64,000 nt of DNA from Paludibacteraceae bacterium (GTDB lineage: Bacteria > Bacteroidota > Bacteroidia > Bacteroidales > Paludibacteraceae), in contig JAKSNK010000005.1 in assembly GCA_024399835.1 (NCBI GenBank), positions 1 through 64,000 on the forward strand. Direction: 5' to 3'. Positions 17,889 through 27,029 of this stretch are shown here, piece by piece. The position numbers and the translations under genes are program-made. Every line of letters begins with the position of its first letter. Within the stretch, counting starts at the first letter, position 1. The notes beneath the pieces are model-generated. The model saw only the letters and a program-made list of their open reading frames with translations, made no database searches and had not been told where the DNA came from.

Positions 17889-18871
17889 TGAAAGTGTGTT
17901 CCTTCTTTGCTGGTTGTGGAGGTTTAGATCTTGGCTTTGAAAAAGCGGGATTTGAAGTCATTTGGGCAAATGAATTTGACCCTACTATTGAAGCCACATA
18001 TCGGCACAATCATCCTAAAACAATTTTTAACAATGCGGATATATGTACAATTCAACCATCTGACATTCCCGAATGTGATGGCTTTATTGGCGGTCCACCA
18101 TGTCAAGCATGGAGTTTAGGTGGTAAGGGATTGGGACTAAGGGACGCACGAGGAAAAGTGTTTTTGGAATATATTCGTTTAATTAAAGCCAAACAGCCCA
18201 AATTCTTTGTAATAGAAAATGTTGAAGGTATTTTAACTGCACAACATATTAAAACATTTAATTCATTTATTGCAACCTTATTTGAAGCAGGGTATATTGT
18301 TACTTATGCCCTTCTTAATGCTAAAGATTTCAAGATACCCCAAGAACGTAAGCGTGTTTTAGTTGTCGGCATAAGAAAGGAACTTAATAAAGCATGTCTT
18401 TTACCTAACCCAACAAGCGAAAATATCATTTCTTTGCGCCAAGCCATCGGAGATATAAATGAACAACCACGCATGTATCAAGATGGTGAAAAAGTCAATC
18501 AAGAATATGGCAAATATCTCAATCATGATGTTTATTCTGGTGGATTTGACGAACATTTTATGGCTCGTAATAGGGTGAGAGGATGGAATGAACTGTCCTT
18601 TACGATTCAAGCACAAGCCAAAAACGAACCTTTGCATCCACAAGCACCTAAGATGGAATATATATCTGCTAACCAGCGTATATTTGTCAAAGGTAAGGAG
18701 TATTTATATCGCCGTTTAAGTGTTCGTGAATGCGCAAGAATACAAACTTTCCCAGATAATTTCCGTTTTATATATACAGACATTAAGGATGGTTATAAGA
18801 TGGTTGGAAATGCAGTGCCTCCTCGTTTAGGGCAAGTTCTTGCTGAATGGATAGATAAAACCCTAAAATAG
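17888..18871 (+). CDS. Second DNA cytosine-C5 methyltransferase
   Basis: 327 residues. Motifs I FAGCGGLDLGF, IV GGPPCQAWS, VI ENV, VIII QERKRVLVVG and X GYKMVGNAVPPRLG are intact. It is related to the preceding gene, but the recognition stretch differs where base contacts are expected: FTIQAQAKNEPLHPQ instead of [16 protein letters not shown] different or broader site is therefore likely. It may serve the NgoPII-like endonuclease, or protect against a second specificity. Last gene of the operon; AT-rich like the others. Confidence 0.9.
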   Translation: MKVCSFFAGCGGLDLGFEKAGFEVIWANEFDPTIEATYRHNHPKTIFNNADICTIQPSDIPECDGFIGGPPCQAWSLGGKGLGLRDARGKVFLEYIRLIKAKQPKFFVIENVEGILTAQHIKTFNSFIATLFEAGYIVTYALLNAKDFKIPQERKRVLVVGIRKELNKACLLPNPTSENIISLRQAIGDINEQPRMYQDGEKVNQEYGKYLNHDVYSGGFDEHFMARNRVRGWNELSFTIQAQAKNEPLHPQAPKMEYISANQRIFVKGKEYLYRRLSVRECARIQTFPDNFRFIYTDIKDGYKMVGNAVPPRLGQVLAEWIDKTLK

Positions 18872-18962
18872 TACAAATAGTTGGTCTATAGGTCAAAAAA
18901 AATCTACAAACTGACTAAAATCGTATGACTACAGATTAAAAATCTATTTGGTGGCACTTTTA

Positions 18963-18994
18963 TTTGTGTATGCCAAATTTTTGTTGTATATTTG
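18963..18994 (+). promoter_or_regulatory. Promoter for aroC
   Basis: TTTG at 18963-18966 and TATATTTG at 18987-18994 with 20 bases between. The aroC ATG at 19009 is only 14 bases beyond the -7 element, so the leader is very short. Confidence 0.8.
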
Positions 18995-19008
18995 CAGAAA
19001 ATAAGCGT

Positions 19009-19929
19009 ATGAATTCATTTGGAGATAATTGGACTTTTACCAGTTTTGGCGAGTCACACGGAGTAGCCGTCGGAGGCGTATTAGACGGAGTACCGGCAGG
19101 CATATCCATCGACATCGACCTGATTCGTCACGAACTGACACGCCGCAGCGGTAGCGGGCAGACAGGCGTCTCCCCTCGCGCCACCCACGAAAAAGACGAA
19201 GTAGAGTGGCTAAGCGGTGTGCTGGACGGCGTGACATTAGGCACTCCCGTTGCTTTTATCATCCGTAACACCAACGCCCACCCCGAGGACTATGAATGGA
19301 TGAAGACACATTTTCGTCCCGGACATGCCGATTACACCTATCAGAACAAATACGGAATACGCGACTGGCGCGGGGGCGGACGCGCCAGCGCACGCGAGAC
19401 CGCTTCACGCGTAGTTGCCGGCAATATAGCACGGCAGGCATTAGTCGAACAGGGCATTACCATTCATGCCGAATTGGTACAGGTAGGCACAGAAAAAGAC
19501 CCTACACGCTTTGACCAACTCCTGCAATCCGTCCGGCAACAGGGGGACAGCATAGGCGGTATCGTCCGTTGCACCGTTGACGGACTGCCCGTAGGCGTAG
19601 GCGAACCCATTTTTGACAAACTGCAAAGTCACCTCGCCGCTGCCATGATGAGTATCAACGGCTGCAAAGGATTTGAATACGGGACAGGTTTTGATATGAC
19701 CCCATCAGGCAGCGACCTCTATCTGTCAGAACAAGCACCTTGCACCACATCAGGAGGCATAGAGGGTGGTATCAGCAACGGACTGCCTGTCATTTTCCGT
19801 TGCGCCTTCAAGCCGGCTGCCACGCTCACCCGGTTATACAAAGGACGGCACGATAGCTGTATAGCCGTTCGCGCCGTCCCTGTAGTGGAAGCAATGACTG
19901 CTTTAGTCCTTATCAATCTAATACGATAG
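19009..19929 (+). CDS. aroC: Chorismate synthase, compact form
   Basis: 306 residues against about 350-360 usual. Makes chorismate from EPSP using reduced FMN, the last common step of aromatic amino-acid synthesis. Family motifs are present: FGESHG with its active-site His (about 12-17), RRSGSGQTG (about 44), GHADYTYQNKYG (about 104), RGGGRASARET (about 120), GDSIGG, AAMMSINGCKG and the final RAVPVVEAM. The shortening is internal (after QALVEQGI and in the region before TTSGGIEGG) and at the C-terminus, with no sign of a frameshift. I start at 19009; an upstream ATG at 18964 lies in the promoter. Overlaps the convergent transporter by 17 bases. Confidence 0.92.
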   Translation: MNSFGDNWTFTSFGESHGVAVGGVLDGVPAGISIDIDLIRHELTRRSGSGQTGVSPRATHEKDEVEWLSGVLDGVTLGTPVAFIIRNTNAHPEDYEWMKTHFRPGHADYTYQNKYGIRDWRGGGRASARETASRVVAGNIARQALVEQGITIHAELVQVGTEKDPTRFDQLLQSVRQQGDSIGGIVRCTVDGLPVGVGEPIFDKLQSHLAAAMMSINGCKGFEYGTGFDMTPSGSDLYLSEQAPCTTSGGIEGGISNGLPVIFRCAFKPAATLTRLYKGRHDSCIAVRAVPVVEAMTALVLINLIR

Positions 19930-21364
19930 GTTTGTGCTGAGGAACAAGGGCTTTCATAATGCTCCATGCTATGACATAAGCCACTCCGCAGAAGCAGAAC
20001 ATGATAAAGTATCCCGCAGGTTTACCCGTGAAGCCCAAGAACGAGAATGCCTCTCCGGCTTCCTCGGCATAAGTGAACAAACCACCTGCACATTTCTGAA
20101 TAATCAAACTTCCTACTCCACCTGCCATCGCACCTATACCGGTGATGGTAGCAATGGTTGATTTGGGGAACATGTCTCCCACCGTAGAGAAAAGGTTAGC
20201 CGACCATGCCTGATGTCCGGCACCGGCAAGACCAATCAGGATAGCAGGCCACCATGCGCTGTTGAAATGGATTCCCAACGGCTGAGCCAACAGGGCAGCA
20301 ATGGGGAAGAAAGCAAACAGCAACATGGCACGCATACGGCCCGAATAGGGTTCCATTCCGCGTTTCTCCACAAAAATCTTAGGCAAATAACCACCGAAAA
20401 TGGAAATGATTGTCACAATCGCATAAAGCGTGAAAATCAACGCCATTCCCGTGCCGGAAGATGCCTTATAACCAAACTGATTTTGGAAATACGAAGGAGC
20501 CCAGAACAGGAAGAACCACCATACGCCGTCGGTAAAGAACTTGCCGGCAATAAACGACCAGGTCTGCTTGTATGCCAATGCCTTCCAAATGGAAATACTC
20601 TTCTCCTGATTAGCACCCGCAGGAACAGCTTCTGCCTCGTCATCCTGATGGATATAACGCAGTTCATCTTCGTTCACATGTTTACTGTTCTCGGGTTTAT
20701 CATACATAAACTGCCAGAAGAAAATCCAAATGAAGCCCAATGCACCAATGATGATAAATGCCATTTCCCATCCGTATGCTTTAGCCAACGGGGGAATGCA
20801 CAAGGGGGCAGCAAGTGCGCCCACCGAAGCACCGGCATTAAACAAACTCGTAGCAAAAGCACGGTCTTTCTTGGGGAAATACTCTGCTGTCACCTTGATG
20901 GCTGCAGGGAAGTTACCCGCTTCACCCAGCGCAAGAATACCACGGCACAAGAGGAAAAGGTAAACACCCGTAGTAGCAATAGCCAACGCGGCATTACTGC
21001 CCGCCTCTACCGCACGCATGGCATCCATATTGGCAAAGCCCTCCAAGTGCATCGTAGCCCAACCGCACAAAGCGTGCAGGCAAGCACCGAGAGACCAAAC
21101 AAAGATGGCAATGATGTATCCTTTTTTAGTGCCCATCCAGTCCACAAACTTACCGGCAAACAGACACGCGACAGCATAAAAAATAGAGAAGAAACCCGTA
21201 ATCGTTCCATAGTCTGCATCTGTCCAGTGGAACATAGGTTTGATAAACTCCTCATAAGTTAAAGACAGCACTTGGCGATCCAAATAGTTGACCGTCGTAG
21301 CCACAAAGAGCAACGAACAGAGCCACCAGCGCCAATTAGTCATCAGTTTTTGTTGTGTACTCAT
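19913..21364 (-). CDS. exuT: Hexuronate MFS transporter (ExuT-like)
   Basis: 483 residues, about twelve membrane helices. NYLDRQVLS (about 26-34) and GRILALGEAGNFPAAIK-like motif (CRGILALGEAGNFP) are signatures of the anion:cation symporter group that imports glucuronate and galacturonate by proton symport. A hydrophilic loop of about 35 residues sits between helices 6 and 7. Last gene of the uxaC-kdgK-eda-exuT operon, which fits the substrate. Separated from eda by 42 bases that contain an AT-rich dispersed repeat. Confidence 0.9.
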   Translation of the reverse strand: MSTQQKLMTNWRWWLCSLLFVATTVNYLDRQVLSLTYEEFIKPMFHWTDADYGTITGFFSIFYAVACLFAGKFVDWMGTKKGYIIAIFVWSLGACLHALCGWATMHLEGFANMDAMRAVEAGSNAALAIATTGVYLFLLCRGILALGEAGNFPAAIKVTAEYFPKKDRAFATSLFNAGASVGALAAPLCIPPLAKAYGWEMAFIIIGALGFIWIFFWQFMYDKPENSKHVNEDELRYIHQDDEAEAVPAGANQEKSISIWKALAYKQTWSFIAGKFFTDGVWWFFLFWAPSYFQNQFGYKASSGTGMALIFTLYAIVTIISIFGGYLPKIFVEKRGMEPYSGRMRAMLLFAFFPIAALLAQPLGIHFNSAWWPAILIGLAGAGHQAWSANLFSTVGDMFPKSTIATITGIGAMAGGVGSLIIQKCAGGLFTYAEEAGEAFSFLGFTGKPAGYFIMFCFCGVAYVIAWSIMKALVPQHKPIVLD

Positions 21365-21366
21365 AG

Positions 21367-21398
21367 ATAATTATGAATTTTGAATTAAGAATTAAGAG
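21367..21398. repeat. AT-rich dispersed repeat, copy 1
   Basis: Made of AATTATGAATTTTGAATTAAGAATTA-type sequence between exuT and eda. Its reverse complement matches 34252-34283, between the OstA-like and SurA-like genes, at about 30 of 32 positions. Confidence 0.7.
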
Positions 21399-21406
21399 AC
21401 AAATGA

Positions 21407-22057
21407 TTATAGACTACGAATTATGTCAAAGCACTCTTTGCACTTGTTGGTAACATAAGTCCAATCTTGGGCTGCCAGCACTTCTTTCGGGAAGAGTTTG
21501 CTACCCATTCCGACACACAGAGCACCTGCTTTGAACCATTTCTCCAAGTTTTCCTTCTCGGGGGCAACACCACCGGTAACCATAATCTTGGACCAAGGCA
21601 TAGGAGCCATCAAGTCCTTGACCATGTTCGGTCCATAAACATCACCGGGGAAGAGTTTGGTAACTTCGCACCCTGCCTCTTGGGCATTGAAAATCTCAGT
21701 CACCGTGCCGCAACCGGGGATATACGGAATGTTCATTTGTTGGCACACTTCCAGCACAGGCATAGAGAAACATGGTCCCACAATGAAAGCGGCACCTGCT
21801 TCGATAAAGCGTTTAGCATCTGCACCACGCACTACCGAACCAACACCTATCTGCATATCAGGCATTTGTGCCTTAACCAATGCCTGCATCTTAACAAAAT
21901 TGTCGTAAGCGGCAGCACCACGATTGGTAAACTCAAACATGCGCACTCCGCCTGCATAGCAGGCCTTTAACACATTCTCGCAGATAGCATAATCTGCATG
22001 ATAGAATACGGGCACCATCTGCCCCTTGCATTTATCGCTGAACACGCCCATTTGCAT
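21407..22057 (-). CDS. eda: 2-keto-3-deoxy-6-phosphogluconate aldolase
   Basis: 216 residues. Splits KDPG to pyruvate and glyceraldehyde-3-phosphate. The Schiff-base lysine is in EVTKLFPGDVYG (about residue 135) and the catalytic glutamate in MFEFTNRG (about 41). GVGSVVRGADAKRFIEAGA and GCGTVTEI are family motifs. The start overlaps the kdgK stop by 26 bases; MQMGVF offers a second start two codons later. Third gene of the hexuronate operon. Confidence 0.93.
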   Translation of the reverse strand: MQMGVFSDKCKGQMVPVFYHADYAICENVLKACYAGGVRMFEFTNRGAAAYDNFVKMQALVKAQMPDMQIGVGSVVRGADAKRFIEAGAAFIVGPCFSMPVLEVCQQMNIPYIPGCGTVTEIFNAQEAGCEVTKLFPGDVYGPNMVKDLMAPMPWSKIMVTGGVAPEKENLEKWFKAGALCVGMGSKLFPKEVLAAQDWTYVTNKCKECFDIIRSL

Positions 22058-23054
22058 TTCCTCCTGCTAAAGATTCAACTTCATCTACGGAAACCAAGTT
22101 AAAGTCACCGTTTATCGTATGTTTGAGCGCACTGGCTGCTACTGCAAACTCCAATGCCTCGCCTTGCGTTTTCTTGGTCAGCAGACCATGAATCAAACCG
22201 CCCGAGAACGAGTCACCACCACCTACGCGGTCAATGATAGGATTGATCTCGTAGCGTTTGGACTGATAGAACTCCTTACCGTCATAAATCATGGCTTTCC
22301 AGCCGTTGAATGTAGCACTATATGACTCACGGAGAGTAGAAACAACATACTTGAATCCAAACTCCTTCATCATCTGCTCAAAGATACCTTTGTATCCCTC
22401 AGCATCCGTGTTTCCTGCTTCTACATCAGCATCGGGTTTGAAACCAAGACAAAGTTCGGCATCTTCCTCGTTGCCAATACAAACATCTACATATTTCATC
22501 AAGGGGCGCATCACGCTGATGGCTTTTTCGGATGTCCATAGTTTCTTGCGGAAGTTTAGGTCAACCGATACCATAACTCCATGACGCTTAGCTGCTTCGC
22601 AAGCCAGGCGGGTCAGCTCGGCTGCCTTGTCCGAAATAGCAGGAGTGATACCGCTCCAGTGGAACCACTGAGCACCCTCCATAATAGCATCAAAATCAAA
22701 ATCTTCAGGATTGGCTTCGGCAATAGCGCTGTGCGCACGGTCATAAATAACCTTGCTGGGACGCATAGAAGCACCCGTCTCGGCATAGTACAGACCTACA
22801 CGGTCACCGCCACGGGCAATAAACTCGGTATGCACACCATAACGGCGCATCGCGTTAACCGCAATCTGACCAATCTCATGTTTGGGCAGTTTGCTTACAA
22901 AATATGCCTCGTGACCATAATTGGCACACGAAATAGCCACATTCGCCTCACCGCCACCGGGGATGATACGAAAACTCTCTGTCTGAATAAAACGGTCGTT
23001 GCCGTTCGGAGAAAGGCGAAGCATCAATTCGCCTAATGTAATAACTTTTGCCAT
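22032..23054 (-). CDS. kdgK: 2-keto-3-deoxygluconate kinase (PfkB family)
   Basis: 340 residues. Phosphorylates KDG to KDPG. PfkB signatures: GGGEANVAISCANYG near the N-terminus (about 33-46) and DRVGGGDSFSGGLIHG (about 276-291), where Asp is the catalytic base and GGGD forms the anion hole. Its place between glucuronate isomerase and KDPG aldolase settles the substrate. The uxaC stop is 26 bases upstream. Confidence 0.92.
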   Translation of the reverse strand: MAKVITLGELMLRLSPNGNDRFIQTESFRIIPGGGEANVAISCANYGHEAYFVSKLPKHEIGQIAVNAMRRYGVHTEFIARGGDRVGLYYAETGASMRPSKVIYDRAHSAIAEANPEDFDFDAIMEGAQWFHWSGITPAISDKAAELTRLACEAAKRHGVMVSVDLNFRKKLWTSEKAISVMRPLMKYVDVCIGNEEDAELCLGFKPDADVEAGNTDAEGYKGIFEQMMKEFGFKYVVSTLRESYSATFNGWKAMIYDGKEFYQSKRYEINPIIDRVGGGDSFSGGLIHGLLTKKTQGEALEFAVAASALKHTINGDFNLVSVDEVESLAGGNANGRVQR

Positions 23055-23080
23055 AAATCTATCGTTTAAATGTCTTTTGC

Positions 23081-24496
23081 TTAAAATTGGAAATAATTAT
23101 TTGCATTGTTGTAGCAGATATCCTCCACCATTTGCTGCATGCGTTTCTTCTCATAGCCGGTATAAGGAATCATACCGTTCTCTATATCGTTGCCCAATAT
23201 ATTGCACAATGTACGGCGGAAATATTCATGACGCGGATAACTCAAGAAGGAGCGACTATCTGTCAGCATACCTACAAAGCGACTGAGCAGACCTAAATTG
23301 CTCAATGCCATCATTTGCTTCTCCATGCCATCCTTCTGATCAAGGAACCACCAGCCCGAACCAAATTGAATCTTACCTGCTACCGAACCGTCTTGGAAAT
23401 TGCCCAACATGGTGGCAATAACCTCGTTGGCAGAAGGATTCAAGCAATACAAGATAGTCTTAGCCAAACTATTCTGCAAATTCAGTTCGTCCAAGAAATG
23501 GCTCATTGCCTTAGCGGTAGTGAACTCGCCGATGGAGTCAAAACCGGTGTCTGCGCCCAGGGCGTTGAACATCTTGGTGTTGTTATTGCGGATAGCACCG
23601 TAGTGATATTGCTGTGTCCAACCGGCAGCGTAGTCCATCTTTGCCTGACTGAACAAATAAGCATGCTTGTACTTGCGAATCTCCAATATGGTCAATTCCT
23701 TGCCTGCAAGGGCTTTTTTCATAATCTCATTGACCTCGGCATCGGTGTATGGTTCGTCATAGAACTCCTCTATACCGTGGTCACTGAGTTTGCAACCCAT
23801 GGAAGCAAAGAAGTCGTGGCGTTTCTGCAGTGCATCGTTCAATGTCTTAAAGTCCACAATAGCCACTCCGCTAACGGTTTGCAGTTTGTCAATATATGCC
23901 TTCCATGAAGCGGCTTCAATATTCATGGCAGCATCAGGACGCCATGCAGGAATCATGCGCGTTTTGGCATCCTTTTGTGCAGCTACCATCTTATGCCACT
24001 CAAGCGTGTCGGCAGGATCATCGGTAGTGCAAACAACCTTCACATTATAGTGCGCCATCATGCCTTGCGGGCAGAACTTGGGGTCATTGGCAATCTGACG
24101 GTTACATTCCTCGTAAATCTCTTTTGCCGTCTCGGGGTTAAGACGCTTGTCAATGCCGAAAGCGGTCTTCAACTCAAGGTGAGTCCAATGGTATAACGGA
24201 TTACGGAATGTATATGGAACCGTTTCTGCCCACTTCTCGAATTTCTCCCAATCGGAAGTGTCTTTGCCTGTGCAAAAACGCTCATCTACACCATTACTGC
24301 GCATTGCACGCCACTTATAGTGATCTCCCATCAACCAGATTTGAGCAATGGACTCAAAGCGTTTGTTCTCAGCCACCATTTGAGGAATCAAATGGCAGTG
24401 GTAGTCAATAATAGGCATCTTCTCCGCATGCTCATGATACAACTCTTGAGCAGTCTCCGTCTGAAGCAAAAAATTTGAATCTAAAAAGTCTTTCAT
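23081..24496 (-). CDS. uxaC: Glucuronate (uronate) isomerase
   Basis: 471 residues, the family's standard length. Isomerises D-glucuronate to D-fructuronate, and galacturonate to tagaturonate. Start motif MPIIDYHCHLIPQ (about 30-40) and CTTDDPADTLEWH (about 150) carry metal and active-site residues; DSRSFLSYPRHEYFRR near the C-terminus is a conserved signature. First gene of the operon. The next two enzymes of the pathway (fructuronate reductase, mannonate dehydratase) are not in the window. Confidence 0.95.
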   Translation of the reverse strand: MKDFLDSNFLLQTETAQELYHEHAEKMPIIDYHCHLIPQMVAENKRFESIAQIWLMGDHYKWRAMRSNGVDERFCTGKDTSDWEKFEKWAETVPYTFRNPLYHWTHLELKTAFGIDKRLNPETAKEIYEECNRQIANDPKFCPQGMMAHYNVKVVCTTDDPADTLEWHKMVAAQKDAKTRMIPAWRPDAAMNIEAASWKAYIDKLQTVSGVAIVDFKTLNDALQKRHDFFASMGCKLSDHGIEEFYDEPYTDAEVNEIMKKALAGKELTILEIRKYKHAYLFSQAKMDYAAGWTQQYHYGAIRNNNTKMFNALGADTGFDSIGEFTTAKAMSHFLDELNLQNSLAKTILYCLNPSANEVIATMLGNFQDGSVAGKIQFGSGWWFLDQKDGMEKQMMALSNLGLLSRFVGMLTDSRSFLSYPRHEYFRRTLCNILGNDIENGMIPYTGYEKKRMQQMVEDICYNNANNYFQF

Positions 24497-24540
24497 ATTG
24501 CTGAATTATTATAAAATAGTATATATTTCGTTTACGGACG

Positions 24541-24548
24541 CAAAATTA
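24541..24548 (-). promoter_or_regulatory. Possible -7 element for the hexuronate operon
   Basis: TAATTTTG on the minus strand, 45 bases upstream of the uxaC start, in the right place for a Bacteroidetes promoter. No convincing TTTG is seen 20 bases further upstream, so the promoter may be weak or need an activator. Confidence 0.4.
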
Positions 24549-24637
24549 CAAAAAAAATCGCTAACAGATGTGGAAAAATTGACACTTTTTGTATAGAACA
24601 TTTTTTTGCATAAAATGGCAAATAAAAGTGTGCTTTA

Positions 24638-24669
24638 CTTGCACATTCCAAAAAATCTTTGTATCTTTG
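24638..24669 (+). promoter_or_regulatory. Promoter for the polyprenyl synthase gene
   Basis: CTTG at 24638-24641 and TATCTTTG at 24662-24669 with 20 bases between. The ATG at 24690 is 21 bases beyond the -7 element. Confidence 0.8.
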
Positions 24670-24689
24670 CACACTATTTCGCACAGAGC

Positions 24690-25682
24690 ATGACTTCTGC
24701 CTCTGACATATTATATCCTATCGAGCAGGAATTTCGTCTGTTTGAGAAATCATTTGAGAAGACCTGTCACAGCAATCAGCCGCTATTACAGGACATTATG
24801 CCCTATGTACTATCCAAGAACGGCAAGCGATTACGCCCTCAATTGGTATTGCTGGCAGCCAAATTATGCCGTGGAGTTACCGACAAGACAATAGACACGG
24901 CGGTGGCAATGGAAATGCTGCATACCGCTTCGCTTATTCACGACGATGTAGTGGACAACAGCCCGCTGCGGCGCGGTAGCGAGACTATTCATACACGGTG
25001 GACCAACAAGGTGGCTGTACTGGTGGGAGATTATCTGTTGGCGCGTGTGATGCAGTTAGGAATACAACTGCGCAATACGCGCATTTTGCAAATCATTGCC
25101 AACATAGGTGCATCATTGTCATCCGGCGAATTACTGCAACTGCATACCAAGGCGACAATGTGGATTAACGAGGAGCAATATTACAAGGTGATTGAACAAA
25201 AGACCGCTTCCCTCTTTTCCGCTTGCACGGAGGCAGGCGCCGAATCGGCAGGTGCTACCATTCGACAGACTTCTGCCCTGCGGAATTTCGGATTTCATTT
25301 AGGCATGTGCTTTCAGATGAAAGACGATGTATTAGACTATTCGGATAGCGAGGAAATAGGCAAACCGTCAATGGCAGACATTCGTGACGGCAAAGCGACG
25401 CTACCCCTGCTGATTGCCTTACAGCGTGCTCCCGAAAACGAAAAGCAGATTATTCGGCGCAAAGCGGAAGAGTTGGCACACACCGAGGCAAAAATCAATG
25501 CCGAAGCGGCAGAGCAGGATGTTAAGTCTTTCGTTCTCCGTTACGACGGCATCCGTTATGCCTATCAGCAAATGCAAAAACACAAAGAGCAAGCCATTGC
25601 TGAACTTGCTCCTTTTCATGACAGCCCTGTCAAACAGAGTCTGTTGGCACTATTGGACTATTCCGTCAATCGCTTGCAATAA
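24690..25682 (+). CDS. ispB: Polyprenyl (octaprenyl-type) diphosphate synthase
   Basis: 330 residues. A trans-type prenyltransferase that elongates isoprenoid chains, probably the menaquinone side chain. Two aspartate-rich motifs are visible: LIHDDVVDNSPLRRG (about 88-102) and MKDDVLDYSDS (about 212-222). GKRLRPQL (about 44) is the IPP-binding motif. I start at ATG 24690, after the promoter; the open frame back to 24606 would cross it. Its last 25 bases overlap the convergent sufD. Confidence 0.92.
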   Translation: MTSASDILYPIEQEFRLFEKSFEKTCHSNQPLLQDIMPYVLSKNGKRLRPQLVLLAAKLCRGVTDKTIDTAVAMEMLHTASLIHDDVVDNSPLRRGSETIHTRWTNKVAVLVGDYLLARVMQLGIQLRNTRILQIIANIGASLSSGELLQLHTKATMWINEEQYYKVIEQKTASLFSACTEAGAESAGATIRQTSALRNFGFHLGMCFQMKDDVLDYSDSEEIGKPSMADIRDGKATLPLLIALQRAPENEKQIIRRKAEELAHTEAKINAEAAEQDVKSFVLRYDGIRYAYQQMQKHKEQAIAELAPFHDSPVKQSLLALLDYSVNRLQ

Positions 25683-26299
25683 GCATCGCGCAGCGTGTCA
25701 TCGGAGATGGCATCCATTATATCTTGCATAAATGCCTGCACTAACATCTGTCGCGCCATTGTAGGATCAATGCCGCGTTGCTGCATATAGAATAACGCAG
25801 ATTCGTCCAATTGTCCCGTTGTAGCACCATGACCGGCTTTAACATCGTCGGCATAAATCTCCAACTGCGGACGGGTACGCATAGTGGCATGTTCACTCAG
25901 CAACAGATTACGGTTGGTCTGCTCGGCACTCACCTGCTGGGCATTAGGCATAATTTTCAATTCCCCCATAAACTCCCCCTGCGCTTCATCGGCTAATACA
26001 TACTTAATCACCTGCTTACTAACTCCGCCGCCTATATCGTGGTGCATGCGCGTGTATGTGCGCACGCAGTCCTTTCTTTTAAGATAAGCCAATACATAAA
26101 TCTCCGTACGGCAATTAGTACCGGCATGGTGAATCTCAAGGGTATGCGCTGCAGAACGCGGTTCGTCAGCCGCAGCCACCGAACAATCTACCACCACAAT
26201 GCGTAGAGACGACCCCTCCTGTTGAGTGATATGCAGGGACAGGTCGGGTTCGTTAAAGAACACCAACTCTTTATGTTCGTCTTTATTCAAATTCAGCAT
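25658..26299 (-). CDS. sufD: SufD-like Fe-S assembly protein, short form
   Basis: 213 residues from the ATG at 26299, against about 430-450 in usual SufD. What is present matches the second half of SufD: beta-strand-rich region, then [21 protein letters not shown] with the conserved His-Gly, and the C-terminal helical part ([19 protein letters not shown]). The N-terminal helical domain and part of the beta-helix are missing, with no matching sequence upstream, which is sufC. SufD works with SufB and SufC as scaffold for Fe-S cluster building. Starts 17 bases before the sufC stop, so it is coupled to it. No sufB is in the window. Confidence 0.85.
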   Translation of the reverse strand: MLNLNKDEHKELVFFNEPDLSLHITQQEGSSLRIVVVDCSVAAADEPRSAAHTLEIHHAGTNCRTEIYVLAYLKRKDCVRTYTRMHHDIGGGVSKQVIKYVLADEAQGEFMGELKIMPNAQQVSAEQTNRNLLLSEHATMRTRPQLEIYADDVKAGHGATTGQLDESALFYMQQRGIDPTMARQMLVQAFMQDIMDAISDDTLRDAYCKRLTE

Positions 26300-27029
26300 A
26301 GCCCTTTTCTTCCAATTCCAATGCCAACTCTTTGCCGCCCGTCTTGACAATCTGCCCATTGGCAAGCACATGCACAAAATCCGGCACGATATAATCTAAC
26401 AGCCGTTGATAGTGCGTTATGACGATAGACGAATTATCCGGCGTTTTCAGCCGGTTCACACCGTCTGCCACAATACGCAACGCATCTATATCCAATCCGG
26501 AGTCTGTTTCGTCCAGGATACTCAAGCACGGTTCCAACATCGCCATTTGGAAAATCTCGTTCTTCTTCTTTTCTCCACCGGAAAAACCTTCGTTTACGGA
26601 ACGGTTATTGAGTTTGTCAGCCATCTCAAGCAGTTTTTTCTTCTCGCGCATCAGGCGCAAAAAATCAGTAGCAGACAGCGGTTCTTTTCCTTCGTACTTG
26701 CGTTTTTCGTTTACTGCCGTACGCATAAAATTCACCATTGACACACCGGGTATCTCCACCGGATATTGAAAACTGAGGAATACACCTTCCCGTGCCCGTT
26801 GTTCGGGTGGCATTTGCAACAGGTTCTTACCTTTGAGCCACACTTCGCCCTCTGTAACCTCGTATTGCGGATTGCCGGTCAATACGGCACTCAGCGTAGA
26901 TTTGCCGGCGCCGTTAGGACCCATAATAGCATGCACTTCACCGGCTCGAATGGTTAGATTAACGCCTCGCAAAATCTCTTTATCTTGAATAGAGGCGTGT
27001 AGATTTTTAATAACTAATAATTCAGACAT
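26283..27029 (-). CDS. sufC: SufC, Fe-S cluster assembly ATPase
   Basis: 248 residues. Soluble ABC-type ATPase that drives the SufBCD scaffold. Walker [10 protein letters not shown] (about 38-46), signature motif [11 protein letters not shown] (about 149-159), Walker [13 protein letters not shown] (about 170-181) and the switch His in VITHYQRLL are all intact. Overlaps the M28 lipoprotein gene by 16 bases upstream and sufD by 17 bases downstream. Confidence 0.96.
   Translation of the reverse strand: MSELLVIKNLHASIQDKEILRGVNLTIRAGEVHAIMGPNGAGKSTLSAVLTGNPQYEVTEGEVWLKGKNLLQMPPEQRAREGVFLSFQYPVEIPGVSMVNFMRTAVNEKRKYEGKEPLSATDFLRLMREKKKLLEMADKLNNRSVNEGFSGGEKKKNEIFQMAMLEPCLSILDETDSGLDIDALRIVADGVNRLKTPDNSSIVITHYQRLLDYIVPDFVHVLANGQIVKTGGKELALELEEKGYAEFE

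Noticed and set aside
23315..23908. Plus-strand frame of 197 codons within uxaC
   Set aside because: Lies entirely antisense to a full-length enzyme gene with clear motifs.
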